In this document: in pieces, positions 8,713 to 16,762 of the stretch | Position numbering within the stretch: position 1 is the first letter of the stretch | Layout of the letters: each line of letters starts with the position of its first letter | The notes under the pieces: model-generated | Told to the model about the DNA's origin: nothing | Databases searched by the model: none | The model's input: only the letters and a program-made list of their open reading frames with translations | Source of the DNA: an uncultured Bacteroidota bacterium | GTDB lineage: Bacteria; Bacteroidota; Bacteroidia; B-17B0; Aurantibacillaceae | Length of the DNA: 38,799 nucleotides | Assembly: GCA_937868545.1 (NCBI GenBank) | Contig: CALMMX010000031.1 | Location: 1 to 38,799, forward strand | Direction: 5' to 3' | Position numbers and translations under genes: made by a program

Positions 8713-9972
8713 ATGAATTATAAACTCGTATTTAGCGTTTCACAGTCACTACTACTTGCACGTTGGAAACAAACGTTAGTTGCTGCTATTGGCGTTACGT
8801 TTAGCATTACCATGTTTATAACGCTTCTTAGCTTTATGAGTGGTTTAAATGATTTACTAGATGGGTTAATTTTAAACAGAACACCCCATATACGATTGTA
8901 TAATGAAATTCTTCCCTCTAAAAAACAACCCATAGAAAAAGATGAACATTATAAAAAACAATATAATTTTATTAGTTCCGTAAAACCTAAAAGCGAACGA
9001 CTAGAAATTTACAATAATGCTAGTATTATTAAAACTCTAAAAAAAGACGCGAGAGTATTGGGTGTTGCGCCGCGTATTACAGCACAAGTATTCTATAATG
9101 TAGGGTCAATTGATTTAACAGGTGTAATTAATGGTGTAGATGTAGAAGCAGAAAACAGATTGTTTTCCTTTAAAGATTACGTAACCAACGGAAACTTTAT
9201 TGATTTAAAAAATATTCCTAATAGTATTATTCTTGGTAAAGGCGCGGCTCAAAAGATGTTGGCTAACATTGGAGATGTAATACAAGTTACAACAGTAAAA
9301 GGAGAGCGTATGCAGCTAAAGGTTGTTGGTTTTTTTCAATCGGGCTTACAAGACATTGATAACATACAAAGTTATTCATCCATAAACACTACTCAAAAAT
9401 TACTTGGAGAAAGCAATAGTTACGTTACCGATATTCAAATAAAATTAAAAGATATTTTACTTGCACCCCAATTATCAAAAGAATATGCAAACATTTTTGA
9501 TGTTGAGGCAATAGATATTCAAACAGCAAATTCGCAATTTGAAACAGGTAGCTCTGTGCGATCTCTTATTTCTTATGCGGTTGGTATTACTCTCTTAATT
9601 GTAGCTGGTTTTGGAATTTATAACATCTTAAATATGATGATTTACGAAAAAATGGATTCCATTGCTATTTTAAAAGCAACAGGGTTTTCGGGCAAAGACG
9701 TAAATTGGATTTTTATAACAATAGCATTAAGTATAGGAATATTTGGGGGCATACTCGGCCTCTTGTTCGGTTTTGGCGTGTCATCCTTAATAGATCAAAT
9801 ACCTTTTAATACTGCAGCCCTGCCTACAATTAAAACCTATCCAATAAATTATAATCCAAAGTTTTATATGATTGGCGGAATATTTTCAATTGTAACAACT
9901 TATTTTGCTGGGTATTTCCCATCGCGCAAAGCAAGCAAAATTGATCCAGTAATAATTATTAGAGGAAAATAA
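8713..9972 (+). CDS. MacB/FtsX-type ABC transporter permease
   Basis: A 419-residue permease of the FtsX/LolE/MacB class. One transmembrane helix lies near residues 20-42. A large periplasmic domain (about 45-280) follows, then three helices near 285-310, 330-357 and 385-405, ending in the typical FPSRKASKIDPVIIIRGK tail. The loop IYEKMDSIAILKATGFSG matches the cytoplasmic coupling region of FtsX-domain proteins. It is flanked by a lipoprotein adaptor and an ATPase with 1-base gaps, the standard arrangement of a MacAB-like exporter. The substrate (drug, peptide, lipoprotein or siderophore) cannot be told from sequence. No TolC-like outer membrane gene is present here. Confidence 0.9.
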   Translation: MNYKLVFSVSQSLLLARWKQTLVAAIGVTFSITMFITLLSFMSGLNDLLDGLILNRTPHIRLYNEILPSKKQPIEKDEHYKKQYNFISSVKPKSERLEIYNNASIIKTLKKDARVLGVAPRITAQVFYNVGSIDLTGVINGVDVEAENRLFSFKDYVTNGNFIDLKNIPNSIILGKGAAQKMLANIGDVIQVTTVKGERMQLKVVGFFQSGLQDIDNIQSYSSINTTQKLLGESNSYVTDIQIKLKDILLAPQLSKEYANIFDVEAIDIQTANSQFETGSSVRSLISYAVGITLLIVAGFGIYNILNMMIYEKMDSIAILKATGFSGKDVNWIFITIALSIGIFGGILGLLFGFGVSSLIDQIPFNTAALPTIKTYPINYNPKFYMIGGIFSIVTTYFAGYFPSRKASKIDPVIIIRGK

Positions 9973-9973
9973 T

Positions 9974-10654
9974 ATGAGCAATATAATATTAGAGGCTAAT
10001 AATATCACTAAGTTTTTTCATGATCCTATAAGTATTCAGGTATTAAAAGATATTAGTTTTTCAATTAATAAAGGAGAGTTTATTTCTGTTATTGGAAAAT
10101 CAGGTTGTGGAAAATCAACCTTGCTATACATCCTATCAACAATGGATACTGATTATGAGGGTGATTTAATAATTGATGGCATCAGCATGAAATCAAAAAA
10201 AGAATCAGAACTAGCAAAAGTTCGTAACGAAAAAATTGGTTTTGTTTTTCAATTCCATTATTTATTAAACGAATTCTCTGTATTAAAAAATGTAATGTTG
10301 CCAGGTTTAAAATTAGGCAAACTCTCAGAAAAAGAAGTTGAACACAGAGCTTACGAAAAACTCAAAATTTTAGGCGTTGAAAACGAAGCGCTTAAAAAAC
10401 CAAACCAATTATCGGGTGGACAAAAACAACGTGTAGCAATTGCTCGTGCACTTATTAATGACCCCTTAATTATTATGGGTGATGAACCAACAGGAAATTT
10501 AGATAAAAAAAACAGTGAAATAGTTTTTCATACATTTCAAGAATTGGCACAAACATACAATCAATCATTACTTATTGTTACACACGATAACGAGTTTGCA
10601 GCTAAAACAAATCGTATTATTGAAATGGAAGATGGAAAAATAATTAAAATGTAA
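9974..10654 (+). CDS. LolD/MacB-type ABC transporter ATPase
   Basis: A 226-residue nucleotide-binding subunit with Walker A GKSGCGKS (residues 41-48), a Q-loop at [17 protein letters not shown], signature LSGGQ (146-150), Walker B LIIMGDE (165-171) and the H-loop VTHD. The motif set and length place it in the LolD/MacB/FtsE group that pairs with FtsX-type permeases. It starts one base after the permease gene and is the last gene of the export operon. All key residues are intact, so the ATPase itself should work even though the adaptor gene upstream has a nonsense codon. Confidence 0.95.
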   Translation: MSNIILEANNITKFFHDPISIQVLKDISFSINKGEFISVIGKSGCGKSTLLYILSTMDTDYEGDLIIDGISMKSKKESELAKVRNEKIGFVFQFHYLLNEFSVLKNVMLPGLKLGKLSEKEVEHRAYEKLKILGVENEALKKPNQLSGGQKQRVAIARALINDPLIIMGDEPTGNLDKKNSEIVFHTFQELAQTYNQSLLIVTHDNEFAAKTNRIIEMEDGKIIKM

Positions 10655-10674
10655 TTCAATTTACATTATTTTAT

Positions 10675-10682
10675 TATCTTTA
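10675..10682 (+). promoter_or_regulatory. -7 box (TATCTTTA) for the Crp/Fnr-type gene
   Basis: TATCTTTA differs from TAnnTTTG only at the last base and ends 3 bases before the ATG at 10686. I see no clear -33 TTTG. If used, it would give a leaderless transcript. Confidence 0.35.
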
Positions 10683-10685
10683 AGT

Positions 10686-11246
10686 ATGCCGCTTTTACAA
10701 CATCTATCAACAATAATTTCTGTTTCTGATGAATTAAAAAAACAGTTAAACACAATTGCCAAACACATTGAGGTTGCAAAAGGAAAACATCTTTTAGAAA
10801 TTAATGAACGTTGTGACTGCATTTACTTTATTAAAAAAGGTTTACTGCGCGCCTATTACTTTGATGATGGAAAAGAAATAACCAATTGGTTTGCTCAAGA
10901 AAACGAGTTTGCAACTTGTTTTTACTCATTTATAGCCAGTAAGTCTGCCTTTGAAAACATTCAAACCATTGAAGACTGTGAACTAATACAACTATCACAT
11001 AATGATTTACAAAAACTATATATTTCATTTCCTGAAACAGAACGCGTAGGTAGAATTATTACAGAAAACTATTATATAAAACTTGAAGAACGTATCTTAA
11101 GTTTACAATTCAAAACGGCAAAAGAACGTTACGAAAAACTCACAAAATCCAAACCAACTTTAATTCAACGTGCCCCTTTGGGACAAATTGCGGCGTATTT
11201 AGGTATTACTCAAGAAACCTTAAGTCGCATTCGTTCCGAAGTGTAA
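10686..11246 (+). CDS. Crp/Fnr-family transcriptional regulator
   Basis: A 186-residue regulator with an N-terminal cyclic-nucleotide-binding-like beta roll (about residues 10-115), a long dimerisation helix (about 118-145) and a C-terminal winged helix-turn-helix (about 160-186). The recognition helix ITQETLSRIR has E177, S180 and R181 spaced as in FNR, where E-x-x-S-R reads the TTGAT half-site. The N-terminal cysteine cluster of FNR is absent, so oxygen sensing through a 4Fe-4S cluster is not supported. An exact TTGAT-N4-ATCAA palindrome lies 24 bases after its stop, in front of the next genes, which are the obvious candidate targets. The effector is unknown. Confidence 0.85.
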   Translation: MPLLQHLSTIISVSDELKKQLNTIAKHIEVAKGKHLLEINERCDCIYFIKKGLLRAYYFDDGKEITNWFAQENEFATCFYSFIASKSAFENIQTIEDCELIQLSHNDLQKLYISFPETERVGRIITENYYIKLEERILSLQFKTAKERYEKLTKSKPTLIQRAPLGQIAAYLGITQETLSRIRSEV

Positions 11247-11269
11247 ATAAATGTTAAAGCATTTCTTTT

Positions 11270-11283
11270 TTGATATATATCAA
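11270..11283. promoter_or_regulatory. FNR/CRP-type operator TTGAT-N4-ATCAA
   Basis: TTGATATATATCAA is a perfect match to the FNR consensus TTGATnnnnATCAA and sits in a longer perfect palindrome (11267-11286). Its centre is about 41 bases before the start predicted from the -7 box at 11306-11313, the spacing of a class II activator site. The regulator gene ends 23 bases upstream and its recognition helix has the residues that read TTGAT. Confidence 0.7.
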
Positions 11284-11305
11284 AAAGCATGTCCCCTACC
11301 CTTTC

Positions 11306-11313
11306 TAATTTTG
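11306..11313 (+). promoter_or_regulatory. -7 box (TAATTTTG) for the yiaA-like operon
   Basis: TAATTTTG fits TAnnTTTG exactly. No TTTG is present at the -33 position, as expected for a promoter that relies on an activator bound at the FNR-type palindrome. The predicted leader is about 20 bases. Confidence 0.55.
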
Positions 11314-11338
11314 TCCTCATAATTTTAAACAACTAATT

Positions 11339-11779
11339 ATGAATCAAACAACACAAAAACCCTCAAACGCATTTATTGGTGCATCATGGGTTGCTTTATT
11401 AGCAGGTACAATTTCTTATAATGTAGGCTTATGGAATGCCGATATGCAATTAAATGAAAAAGGTTATTACTTCACCGTTTTAATGTACGGCCTCTTTTCA
11501 GCTGTTTCGCTACAAAAAGCTGTGCGAGATGATTTGGAAGGAATAAAAGTAACTTCCATTTATTTTGGTATTAGCTGGTTCTCCGTTGTACTTTCAATTT
11601 TACTATTAGTAATTGGTTTGTGGAATGCCGAATTAATGCGCAGCGAAAAAGGGTTTTATGGAATGGCTTTTACACTTAGTGTGTTTGCCGCTATTGCAGT
11701 ACAAAAAAACATTCGCGACTCTCAAAATTCGAAACAAGAAAACATAACACATCAATTAAACGAACAAATTATTAATTAG
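11339..11779 (+). CDS. YiaA/YiaB-family inner membrane protein
   Basis: A 146-residue membrane protein with two copies of the YiaAB two-helix domain, at about residues 10-65 and 75-130. Each copy has the pattern of hydrophobic helix, LWNAxxxxxEKGFY/GYY, hydrophobic helix, then QK..RD. That gives four transmembrane segments. The function of the family is unknown. The gene follows an FNR-type operator and promoter and is separated from the CREST-family gene by 3 bases, so the two form an operon that is probably controlled by a Crp/Fnr-type regulator. Confidence 0.88.
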   Translation: MNQTTQKPSNAFIGASWVALLAGTISYNVGLWNADMQLNEKGYYFTVLMYGLFSAVSLQKAVRDDLEGIKVTSIYFGISWFSVVLSILLLVIGLWNAELMRSEKGFYGMAFTLSVFAAIAVQKNIRDSQNSKQENITHQLNEQIIN

Positions 11780-11782
11780 TTT

Positions 11783-12553
11783 ATGCAAATGAACTCTTCT
11801 CAAAAAAACAAACTCCTTTTATTTATTGCACTTGTAATAATAACTGGGGTTTGTTTTTTAAACCCAATCTCTCAAAGTCAAGAATACCATAACTTTTCTG
11901 ATGATAGAATCTTTTGGTCTATTCCAAATTTTTTCAATGTTATTTCAAATTTACCTTTTGTAATTAGTGGAATGGTTGGATTGTATTTTACTGTTATTAA
12001 AAATAAATTAAATACAAACCCTGTTTATAAATCATACATAGTGTTTTTTATAGGTATTCTATTTACAGGGTTTGGCTCTGCATATTATCACCTAAACCCA
12101 AATGATAATACACTAATATGGGACAGATTACCTATGACCATTTCCTTTATGTCATTTTTCTCTTTAATAATTGGTGAGTGTGTAAGTGCAAAACTTAGTA
12201 AACAAGTTTTGTTTCCGTTTTTATTAATTGGTTTTTCATCTATTATTTACTGGCAAATTACCGCCAACTATGGACATGATGACTTACGCTTTTACATACT
12301 GATACAATTTTTGCCCATTGTTTTAATTCCAATTATTTTATTACTCTACAAGCCACAAAAAGATTTACAGCTATATCTATGGCTCATTATACTTTCTTAT
12401 TTAATTGCCAAAATTGGTGAAGCGTTCGATAATAGCATTTATCAGAAACTGCAAATTATTAGTGGACATACTATTAAACATTTGTTTGCATCATTGGCGC
12501 CAGTATTACTAATATTTAGTCTTTATAAAAGAAAAGATTTTACTATAAATTAA
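11783..12553 (+). CDS. CREST/alkaline ceramidase-like membrane protein
   Basis: A 256-residue protein with about seven transmembrane segments and the CREST hydrolase signature. S99-x3-H103 lies in GFGSAYYH, D114 in LIWDRLP, and H229-x3-H233 in SGHTIKHLF near the C-terminus. In alkaline ceramidases the corresponding Ser, Asp and three His residues bind zinc and form the active site. NFFNVISNLPFV near residue 50 matches the conserved N/S-N block of the family. The substrate is uncertain. Bacteroidota make sphingolipids, so an amide lipid is possible, but other CREST activities cannot be excluded. It is co-transcribed with the YiaA-like gene. Confidence 0.8.
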   Translation: MQMNSSQKNKLLLFIALVIITGVCFLNPISQSQEYHNFSDDRIFWSIPNFFNVISNLPFVISGMVGLYFTVIKNKLNTNPVYKSYIVFFIGILFTGFGSAYYHLNPNDNTLIWDRLPMTISFMSFFSLIIGECVSAKLSKQVLFPFLLIGFSSIIYWQITANYGHDDLRFYILIQFLPIVLIPIILLLYKPQKDLQLYLWLIILSYLIAKIGEAFDNSIYQKLQIISGHTIKHLFASLAPVLLIFSLYKRKDFTIN

Positions 12554-12612
12554 TTCATAAGTATTTCCATAACATTTACAATTAAAATCTTACTTTAGTT
12601 CACATATAAAGC

Positions 12613-13380
12613 ATGGATTTTTTACATAGTATACTCGGCTCTGATTTAAACAAGGCGTTTTTCACAATCCTAAATATAATTTTTATTGAGGGGTTACTTT
12701 CGGTTGATAACGCTGCCGTATTAGCTACTCTTGTTATGGATTTACCCGAAAAACAAAGAGGAAAAGCTTTACGCATAGGCTTAATTTTTGCATATATATT
12801 TAGAGGGGCTGCGCTTTTATTAGCTGGCTATTTATTACAAATAGGCTGGGTAAAGCTAATTGGAGGGGCATATTTACTGTTTCTTGCTTTAAAATTTTTT
12901 TACGAAAAAACTATTAAGCATAAAAACATATTGGAAGAAGTTGCTGATGAAGTAAAAGAAATTTTACCGACTAAAAAATTAATTTTTGGATTAAATCAAT
13001 TTTGGTCTACTGTTTTTATGGTAGAAGCAATGGATCTTGTTTTTTCGTTAGACAATGTATTAGCAGCTGGTGCTTTTTCAAAAAACATTTATATAGTTTG
13101 TATTGGCGTATTTATTGGAATTATTACCATGCGCATTGTTGCAAATTATTTTGTAAAATTAATGGCCAGATTTCCATTTTTAGATTTTGCCGCATTTATT
13201 GTAATTTTCATGTTAGGAGTAAAATTGATATACGAATACTTTTACCCAGAAAATATTAATGCTATTGAAGAAGGGCATTCAAACATTAAAGCATATGGTT
13301 TTTCCCTAGCAACCATAGCTGTTTTTGTTATACCAGTTATTACATCTCTATTATTCAATTTTCCAAAAAACAACAAATAA
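12613..13380 (+). CDS. TerC-family integral membrane protein
   Basis: A 255-residue membrane protein with about seven helices and both TerC signature repeats: EGLLSVDNAAVLA (about 26-38) and MDLVFSLDNVLAAGAF (about 140-155), whose acidic residues lie in membrane helices. Family members (TerC, Alx, MeeF/MeeY-like) are linked to tellurite resistance, pH response and manganese or other metal export during protein secretion. No other ter genes are present, so a metal-handling role is more likely than tellurite resistance. It starts 59 bases after the CREST gene and could share its operon or use a weak box (TACTTTAG) of its own. Confidence 0.92.
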   Translation: MDFLHSILGSDLNKAFFTILNIIFIEGLLSVDNAAVLATLVMDLPEKQRGKALRIGLIFAYIFRGAALLLAGYLLQIGWVKLIGGAYLLFLALKFFYEKTIKHKNILEEVADEVKEILPTKKLIFGLNQFWSTVFMVEAMDLVFSLDNVLAAGAFSKNIYIVCIGVFIGIITMRIVANYFVKLMARFPFLDFAAFIVIFMLGVKLIYEYFYPENINAIEEGHSNIKAYGFSLATIAVFVIPVITSLLFNFPKNNK

Positions 13381-13409
13381 GAATTGTAATTTTTCTGTAT
13401 ATTAATTCA

Positions 13410-13535
13410 TCAATGGTTTCAAAACCTTTTGGGCGTTTCCCATTTGCCTTTCTAAAGCCCTGCTAATGGGCCAGGCTTTTCGTTGCAATCATTTTGCTCA
13501 TGCTTCTCAAAATGGATTTTCACTGCAATCCTTAA
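13410..13535 (+). repeat. Possible interspersed intergenic repeat element
   Basis: This gap holds a relatively GC-rich block with GGGCGTTTCCC, GGGCCAGGCTTTTCG-TTGCAATC and a second TGCAATCCTTAACGC. From memory, similar blocks (GGGCGTT..CCC, GGGC.GGGCTTTCCGCT.CAATC, CAATCC.TAACGC) recur between genes in many Bacteroidota. I cannot verify copy number here. It is not protein coding in any convincing frame. Confidence 0.35.
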
Positions 13536-13642
13536 CGCAAAAAACTACGTACTTTTTATACAAATACATGACGTAAAAAATTTTAACAAATTATTTTGTC
13601 ACTTTTTTAATTGCTCTAGTTATAATACTAAAACTAAACATT

Positions 13643-14515
13643 ATGAAAAGTTACAAAACCGCGCTAATACTATTATGTTTAATTGGAGTGTTTACTTCTT
13701 GTAAAAAGCTGGGGCAATTACAAGAAAAAGCGCTTGATCCTAACAGTAAACAAACACTTTACAACATTGAATATGGCGACCATTGGCGAAATAAAATGGA
13801 TATTGCCCTTCCTAAAAACAGAACAGTAAATACTCCTGTAGTAATTTTTATTCATGGTGGTGCTTGGGTTATGGGTAATAAAGGTGTGTTTTTACAAGAG
13901 ATAGATAAATTTGCTAATGCTGGTTTTGCATGCGCAACCATTAACTACAGATATGCTTCAGATATTTCTAGCATCCATCATCCAGATTTAATGTTAGATA
14001 TAAGAAAAGCAATTGATTTTATTTCTACTAAATCTGAAGATTGGCTAGTTGCATCAGATAATTTTGGCTTAGTTGGTCAAAGCGCTGGCGGTCACTTATC
14101 AATGATGGCAGCTTATACTTATAATTCGGATCACAAAATAAAGGCATGCGCATCTTGGGCTGGCCCAGTAAACTTTATTGACAATGAGCAGCTAAAAATA
14201 ACAGGCTCTCACGAAGTATTTAAAATTTATGTAGGCAAAAGTTTAAATAATACGGATGATACCTTGTCTTACAAACAATGTTCTCCATATTGGAATACAG
14301 TAACAGCAGTTCCAACATTAATGATTCATGGAACAAAAGATATAGGTGTTCCCTACTCTAACATTGTGTCTTTTAAAAACCAATTAGATGGAGCTAACAT
14401 CAAAAACTCATTTATAACTTTTGATGATGGCGGACACCTTTGGATTGGCGACAATTTAAACAAAGCTAGAAACTATACATTAGATTGGTTTAAACAGGAA
14501 CTTGGGTTTAATTAA
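13643..14515 (+). CDS. Alpha/beta hydrolase (esterase/lipase family) lipoprotein
   Basis: A 290-residue secreted lipoprotein; the signal peptide ends in the lipobox FTSC (C20). The hydrolase core shows the oxyanion-hole motif HGGAW (71-75), the nucleophile elbow GQSAGG with S147, the acid D233 in HGTKDIGVP and H265 in DDGGHLW. This arrangement fits the BD-FAE/carboxylesterase group of alpha/beta hydrolases, which cleave acyl esters. The natural substrate is unknown. It stands alone on the plus strand and converges with the phospholipase D-family gene. Confidence 0.9.
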   Translation: MKSYKTALILLCLIGVFTSCKKLGQLQEKALDPNSKQTLYNIEYGDHWRNKMDIALPKNRTVNTPVVIFIHGGAWVMGNKGVFLQEIDKFANAGFACATINYRYASDISSIHHPDLMLDIRKAIDFISTKSEDWLVASDNFGLVGQSAGGHLSMMAAYTYNSDHKIKACASWAGPVNFIDNEQLKITGSHEVFKIYVGKSLNNTDDTLSYKQCSPYWNTVTAVPTLMIHGTKDIGVPYSNIVSFKNQLDGANIKNSFITFDDGGHLWIGDNLNKARNYTLDWFKQELGFN

Positions 14516-14858
14516 TAATAATTCTATTTAGTGACTACTGAGTAATTAAAAAAACATTTTTAGGTGTTTTGAAGGTTTTTCAAAAATTAAAGATTATTAG
14601 TAAACTACTATTTGCCTTTTAAAATGTTTTTGCATCATGCATTAATCTAACGCATACGTTAGTAATAGTGCGGCTGACTTGGACGAAAGGAGCGAAATTT
14701 TATTTTTATAGCAATTAGTGGGTAGGCTTTTCGAGCGAATAAAAAGAAAATATGGCTTTCGTCCTTGACTTTTTTTGTCTCATTTTTTTTCGTCAATGAA
14801 AAAAAGAGAAGTTGGGTTTATTTGAAATTTAGGTTTGATTAATATCCTTTGAATTTAA
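14516..14858. other. Convergent intergenic region with hairpins
   Basis: This 343-base gap separates two convergent genes and holds no gene. It contains CTAACG-CATA-CGTTAG (14647-14662), an 84-base element with 9-bp inverted ends (14681-14764), and a T-rich/A-rich hairpin at about 14779-14808 (CTCATTTTTTTTC against GAAAAAAAGAGA). The last could act as a terminator for either gene. Confidence 0.5.
14681..14764. repeat. 84-bp element with 9-bp inverted ends
   Basis: GGACGAAAG at 14681-14689 is perfectly repeated in inverted orientation as CTTTCGTCC at 14756-14764. The interior is AT-rich and includes TTCGAGCGAA. No coding capacity is visible. It could be a small non-autonomous repeat or a structured RNA; no second copy lies in this window. 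Confidence 0.45.
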
Positions 14859-16382
14859 TCACAAAATCTCTTTAGGTACTAATCTTCTAGTCCAAGTATT
14901 CACTTGTTTCTTTTTGCCAGCAAACTTATCTGGGTTAGATGTAAGGGTTGTTTCCCAAGAATTTTCTGGTTTAAACTCCGTTTCCATACCATTTAAAACA
15001 CCATCTGTAATTTTCTTTGAATGAATAATTGCAATACACTCTGTATTAAAATTAGCGCTTCTTGGGTCTAAATTAAACGTTCCAATTACTGTAATGTTGC
15101 CATCTATAACCATTGATTTTGCGTGTAATCCAAAGGTTGGCGTATAGTTTAACTTTTTTTGAAGTGCGCCTGTCATAATCTTAAATCTATCTGCAGCATC
15201 TGGTCTAAATTCAAAAATACGGACTCCTGCTTCTAATAGTTTTTTCCTACATTTTTGATAACCTGCAAATGCCTCCAAATTATCAGTAGAAGACAAACTA
15301 TTAGTTAATACTCTTATTTTTATTCCTCTTTGAGTAGCCTCTTTAAATAATGCTTCACCCAATTTTGTAGTTATTAAATAAGGAGATTGTATATCAATAC
15401 TGTATTTTGCTTTCTTAACTAATTTTATCAAAGCTTCTGTAGTTAAACCACCACCAATTCCTTTTTCTTTATTATACTTACCAGGAAAGTCAGAAACAAA
15501 CTCAACACTATCCAACCAAACTAAATCTCCCGATTGTTGTATTGACTTGAATGCTGATGGTAATAGTTTTATTTTTTCTCTAACCTGTGGCCAAAAATTA
15601 TCAGGATTACAAGCATATTGATGCAATCTTTCAAAACGCAAGGAATCTTCAAAATTTGTTTCTGGTTCTTCTATCAAGGTTGCTACTGATACACTAAGCG
15701 TATCATTCCAAAATTGCTGAAACGAATTTTGTATGGTATTAGCCGTTTTTCCAAGTAATAAAACGTCTCTATCTCTAAAATTATACTCATGGTCATAGTC
15801 AAAATATTCATCTGCTATGTTTCTACCACCAGTAATACTAACCTTTCCATCAACTGTAAAGGTTTTATTATGCATTCGTTGGTTAGCCCCTGCAAAATCG
15901 GTGTTGAATCTTTTAAGCTTTTGAAATAAATTTTTACCCAAATTCACTCCAGGATTATAGACTTTAATTTCTATGTTTTTGTGCGAATCCATTGTTAATA
16001 TATCATGGATGCCAGCATCAACCATTATATCATCCACTAATATTCTCACTTTTACTCCTCTGTCTGCAGCTCTAACTAAATAGTCACAAGCTATTAAACC
16101 TACGTTATCTGTACTAAAAATAAAATATTGAATGTCAATTGTTTTTTCGGCATACTCGCTTAACCAAGCTCTTGTTACCATGGAACCATCACCATCTTCT
16201 AACACATAAACTCCTGTTTTATGCTTCATTAATTCTGAAACATTCGCTAATTCATTAGTTAAAGAAATGGAATCGTTACGGTGAATACTAGAACAAAAAT
16301 CTTTTTCCTGTTTTGGAATTTCATTTTTAGGTTCAGAGCAGGAAATTAAAATTAAAAATGGTACTAGTAAAAGTTTTTTCAT
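14859..16382 (-). CDS. Phospholipase D-family lipoprotein
   Basis: A 507-residue protein starting at the ATG at 16382 (MKKLLLVPF). It has a lipoprotein signal with lipobox LISC (C15), so it is anchored in the envelope. Two complete HKD motifs are present: H171-x-K173-x4-D178 (HNKTFTVDG) and H420-x-K422-x4-D427 (HAKSMVIDG). They are followed by GGRN and GTFNLDPRS blocks typical of the cardiolipin synthase/PLD superfamily. It could hydrolyse or transfer phosphatidyl groups; cardiolipin synthase-like and nuclease-like activities cannot be separated by eye. An in-frame TTG at 16400 adds six residues before the signal and is unlikely. A TACATTTA box lies 4 bases upstream of the ATG. It is the only full gene here that clearly ends in TGA. 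Confidence 0.9.
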   Translation of the reverse strand: MKKLLLVPFLILISCSEPKNEIPKQEKDFCSSIHRNDSISLTNELANVSELMKHKTGVYVLEDGDGSMVTRAWLSEYAEKTIDIQYFIFSTDNVGLIACDYLVRAADRGVKVRILVDDIMVDAGIHDILTMDSHKNIEIKVYNPGVNLGKNLFQKLKRFNTDFAGANQRMHNKTFTVDGKVSITGGRNIADEYFDYDHEYNFRDRDVLLLGKTANTIQNSFQQFWNDTLSVSVATLIEEPETNFEDSLRFERLHQYACNPDNFWPQVREKIKLLPSAFKSIQQSGDLVWLDSVEFVSDFPGKYNKEKGIGGGLTTEALIKLVKKAKYSIDIQSPYLITTKLGEALFKEATQRGIKIRVLTNSLSSTDNLEAFAGYQKCRKKLLEAGVRIFEFRPDAADRFKIMTGALQKKLNYTPTFGLHAKSMVIDGNITVIGTFNLDPRSANFNTECIAIIHSKKITDGVLNGMETEFKPENSWETTLTSNPDKFAGKKKQVNTWTRRLVPKEIL

Positions 16383-16386
16383 TTTA

Positions 16387-16394
16387 TAAATGTA
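16387..16394 (-). promoter_or_regulatory. -7 box (TACATTTA) for the PLD-family gene
   Basis: On the minus strand TACATTTA ends 4 bases before the ATG at 16382. It differs from TAnnTTTG only at the last base. No clear -33 TTTG is seen, so support is weak. Confidence 0.3.
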
Positions 16395-16762
16395 AAACAA
16401 AAGCTGTTTATATAAAAGAATGGTATTTCTAAATAACTAAAATCATTCAGCCAAAAGTCGTTTTGAAATCACAACTGGGTGTAATTAACAATAATAGAAT
16501 ATTATTAAAGCATTACAAAAAAGTTCTACTGAATACTAGGAGTAAGCTATGCTTTTTACTATAGAACAAGCAATTTATAAAAGAGATATCATAAACGGAA
16601 GTTCTTGATAGTATTAGTCTGTCATCAACTACAATATTTCCAAATACAGATTTTACTTTGTTATTTCCACCAAACTCATTAACATAATACTATTAATGTA
16701 ATATTATAAATAAGAATCTAAATAAGTTTTCGCAAAAGTTATTTCTTTACAATTAAATCTTT
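16395..16762. other. Intergenic region with a start-less minus-strand open frame
   Basis: No complete gene is seen. On the minus strand about 57 codons stay open from near 16689 to a TAA at 16513-16515 (containing KVKSVFGNIVVDDRLILS), without an ATG. The composition looks coding-like, but I cannot assign a family. It may be the tail of a decayed gene or chance. Confidence 0.3.

Noticed and set aside
13483-13704. Plus-strand open frame of 73 codons
   Set aside because: It overlaps the esterase gene in another frame, covers the repeat-like block and looks like low-complexity non-coding translation.
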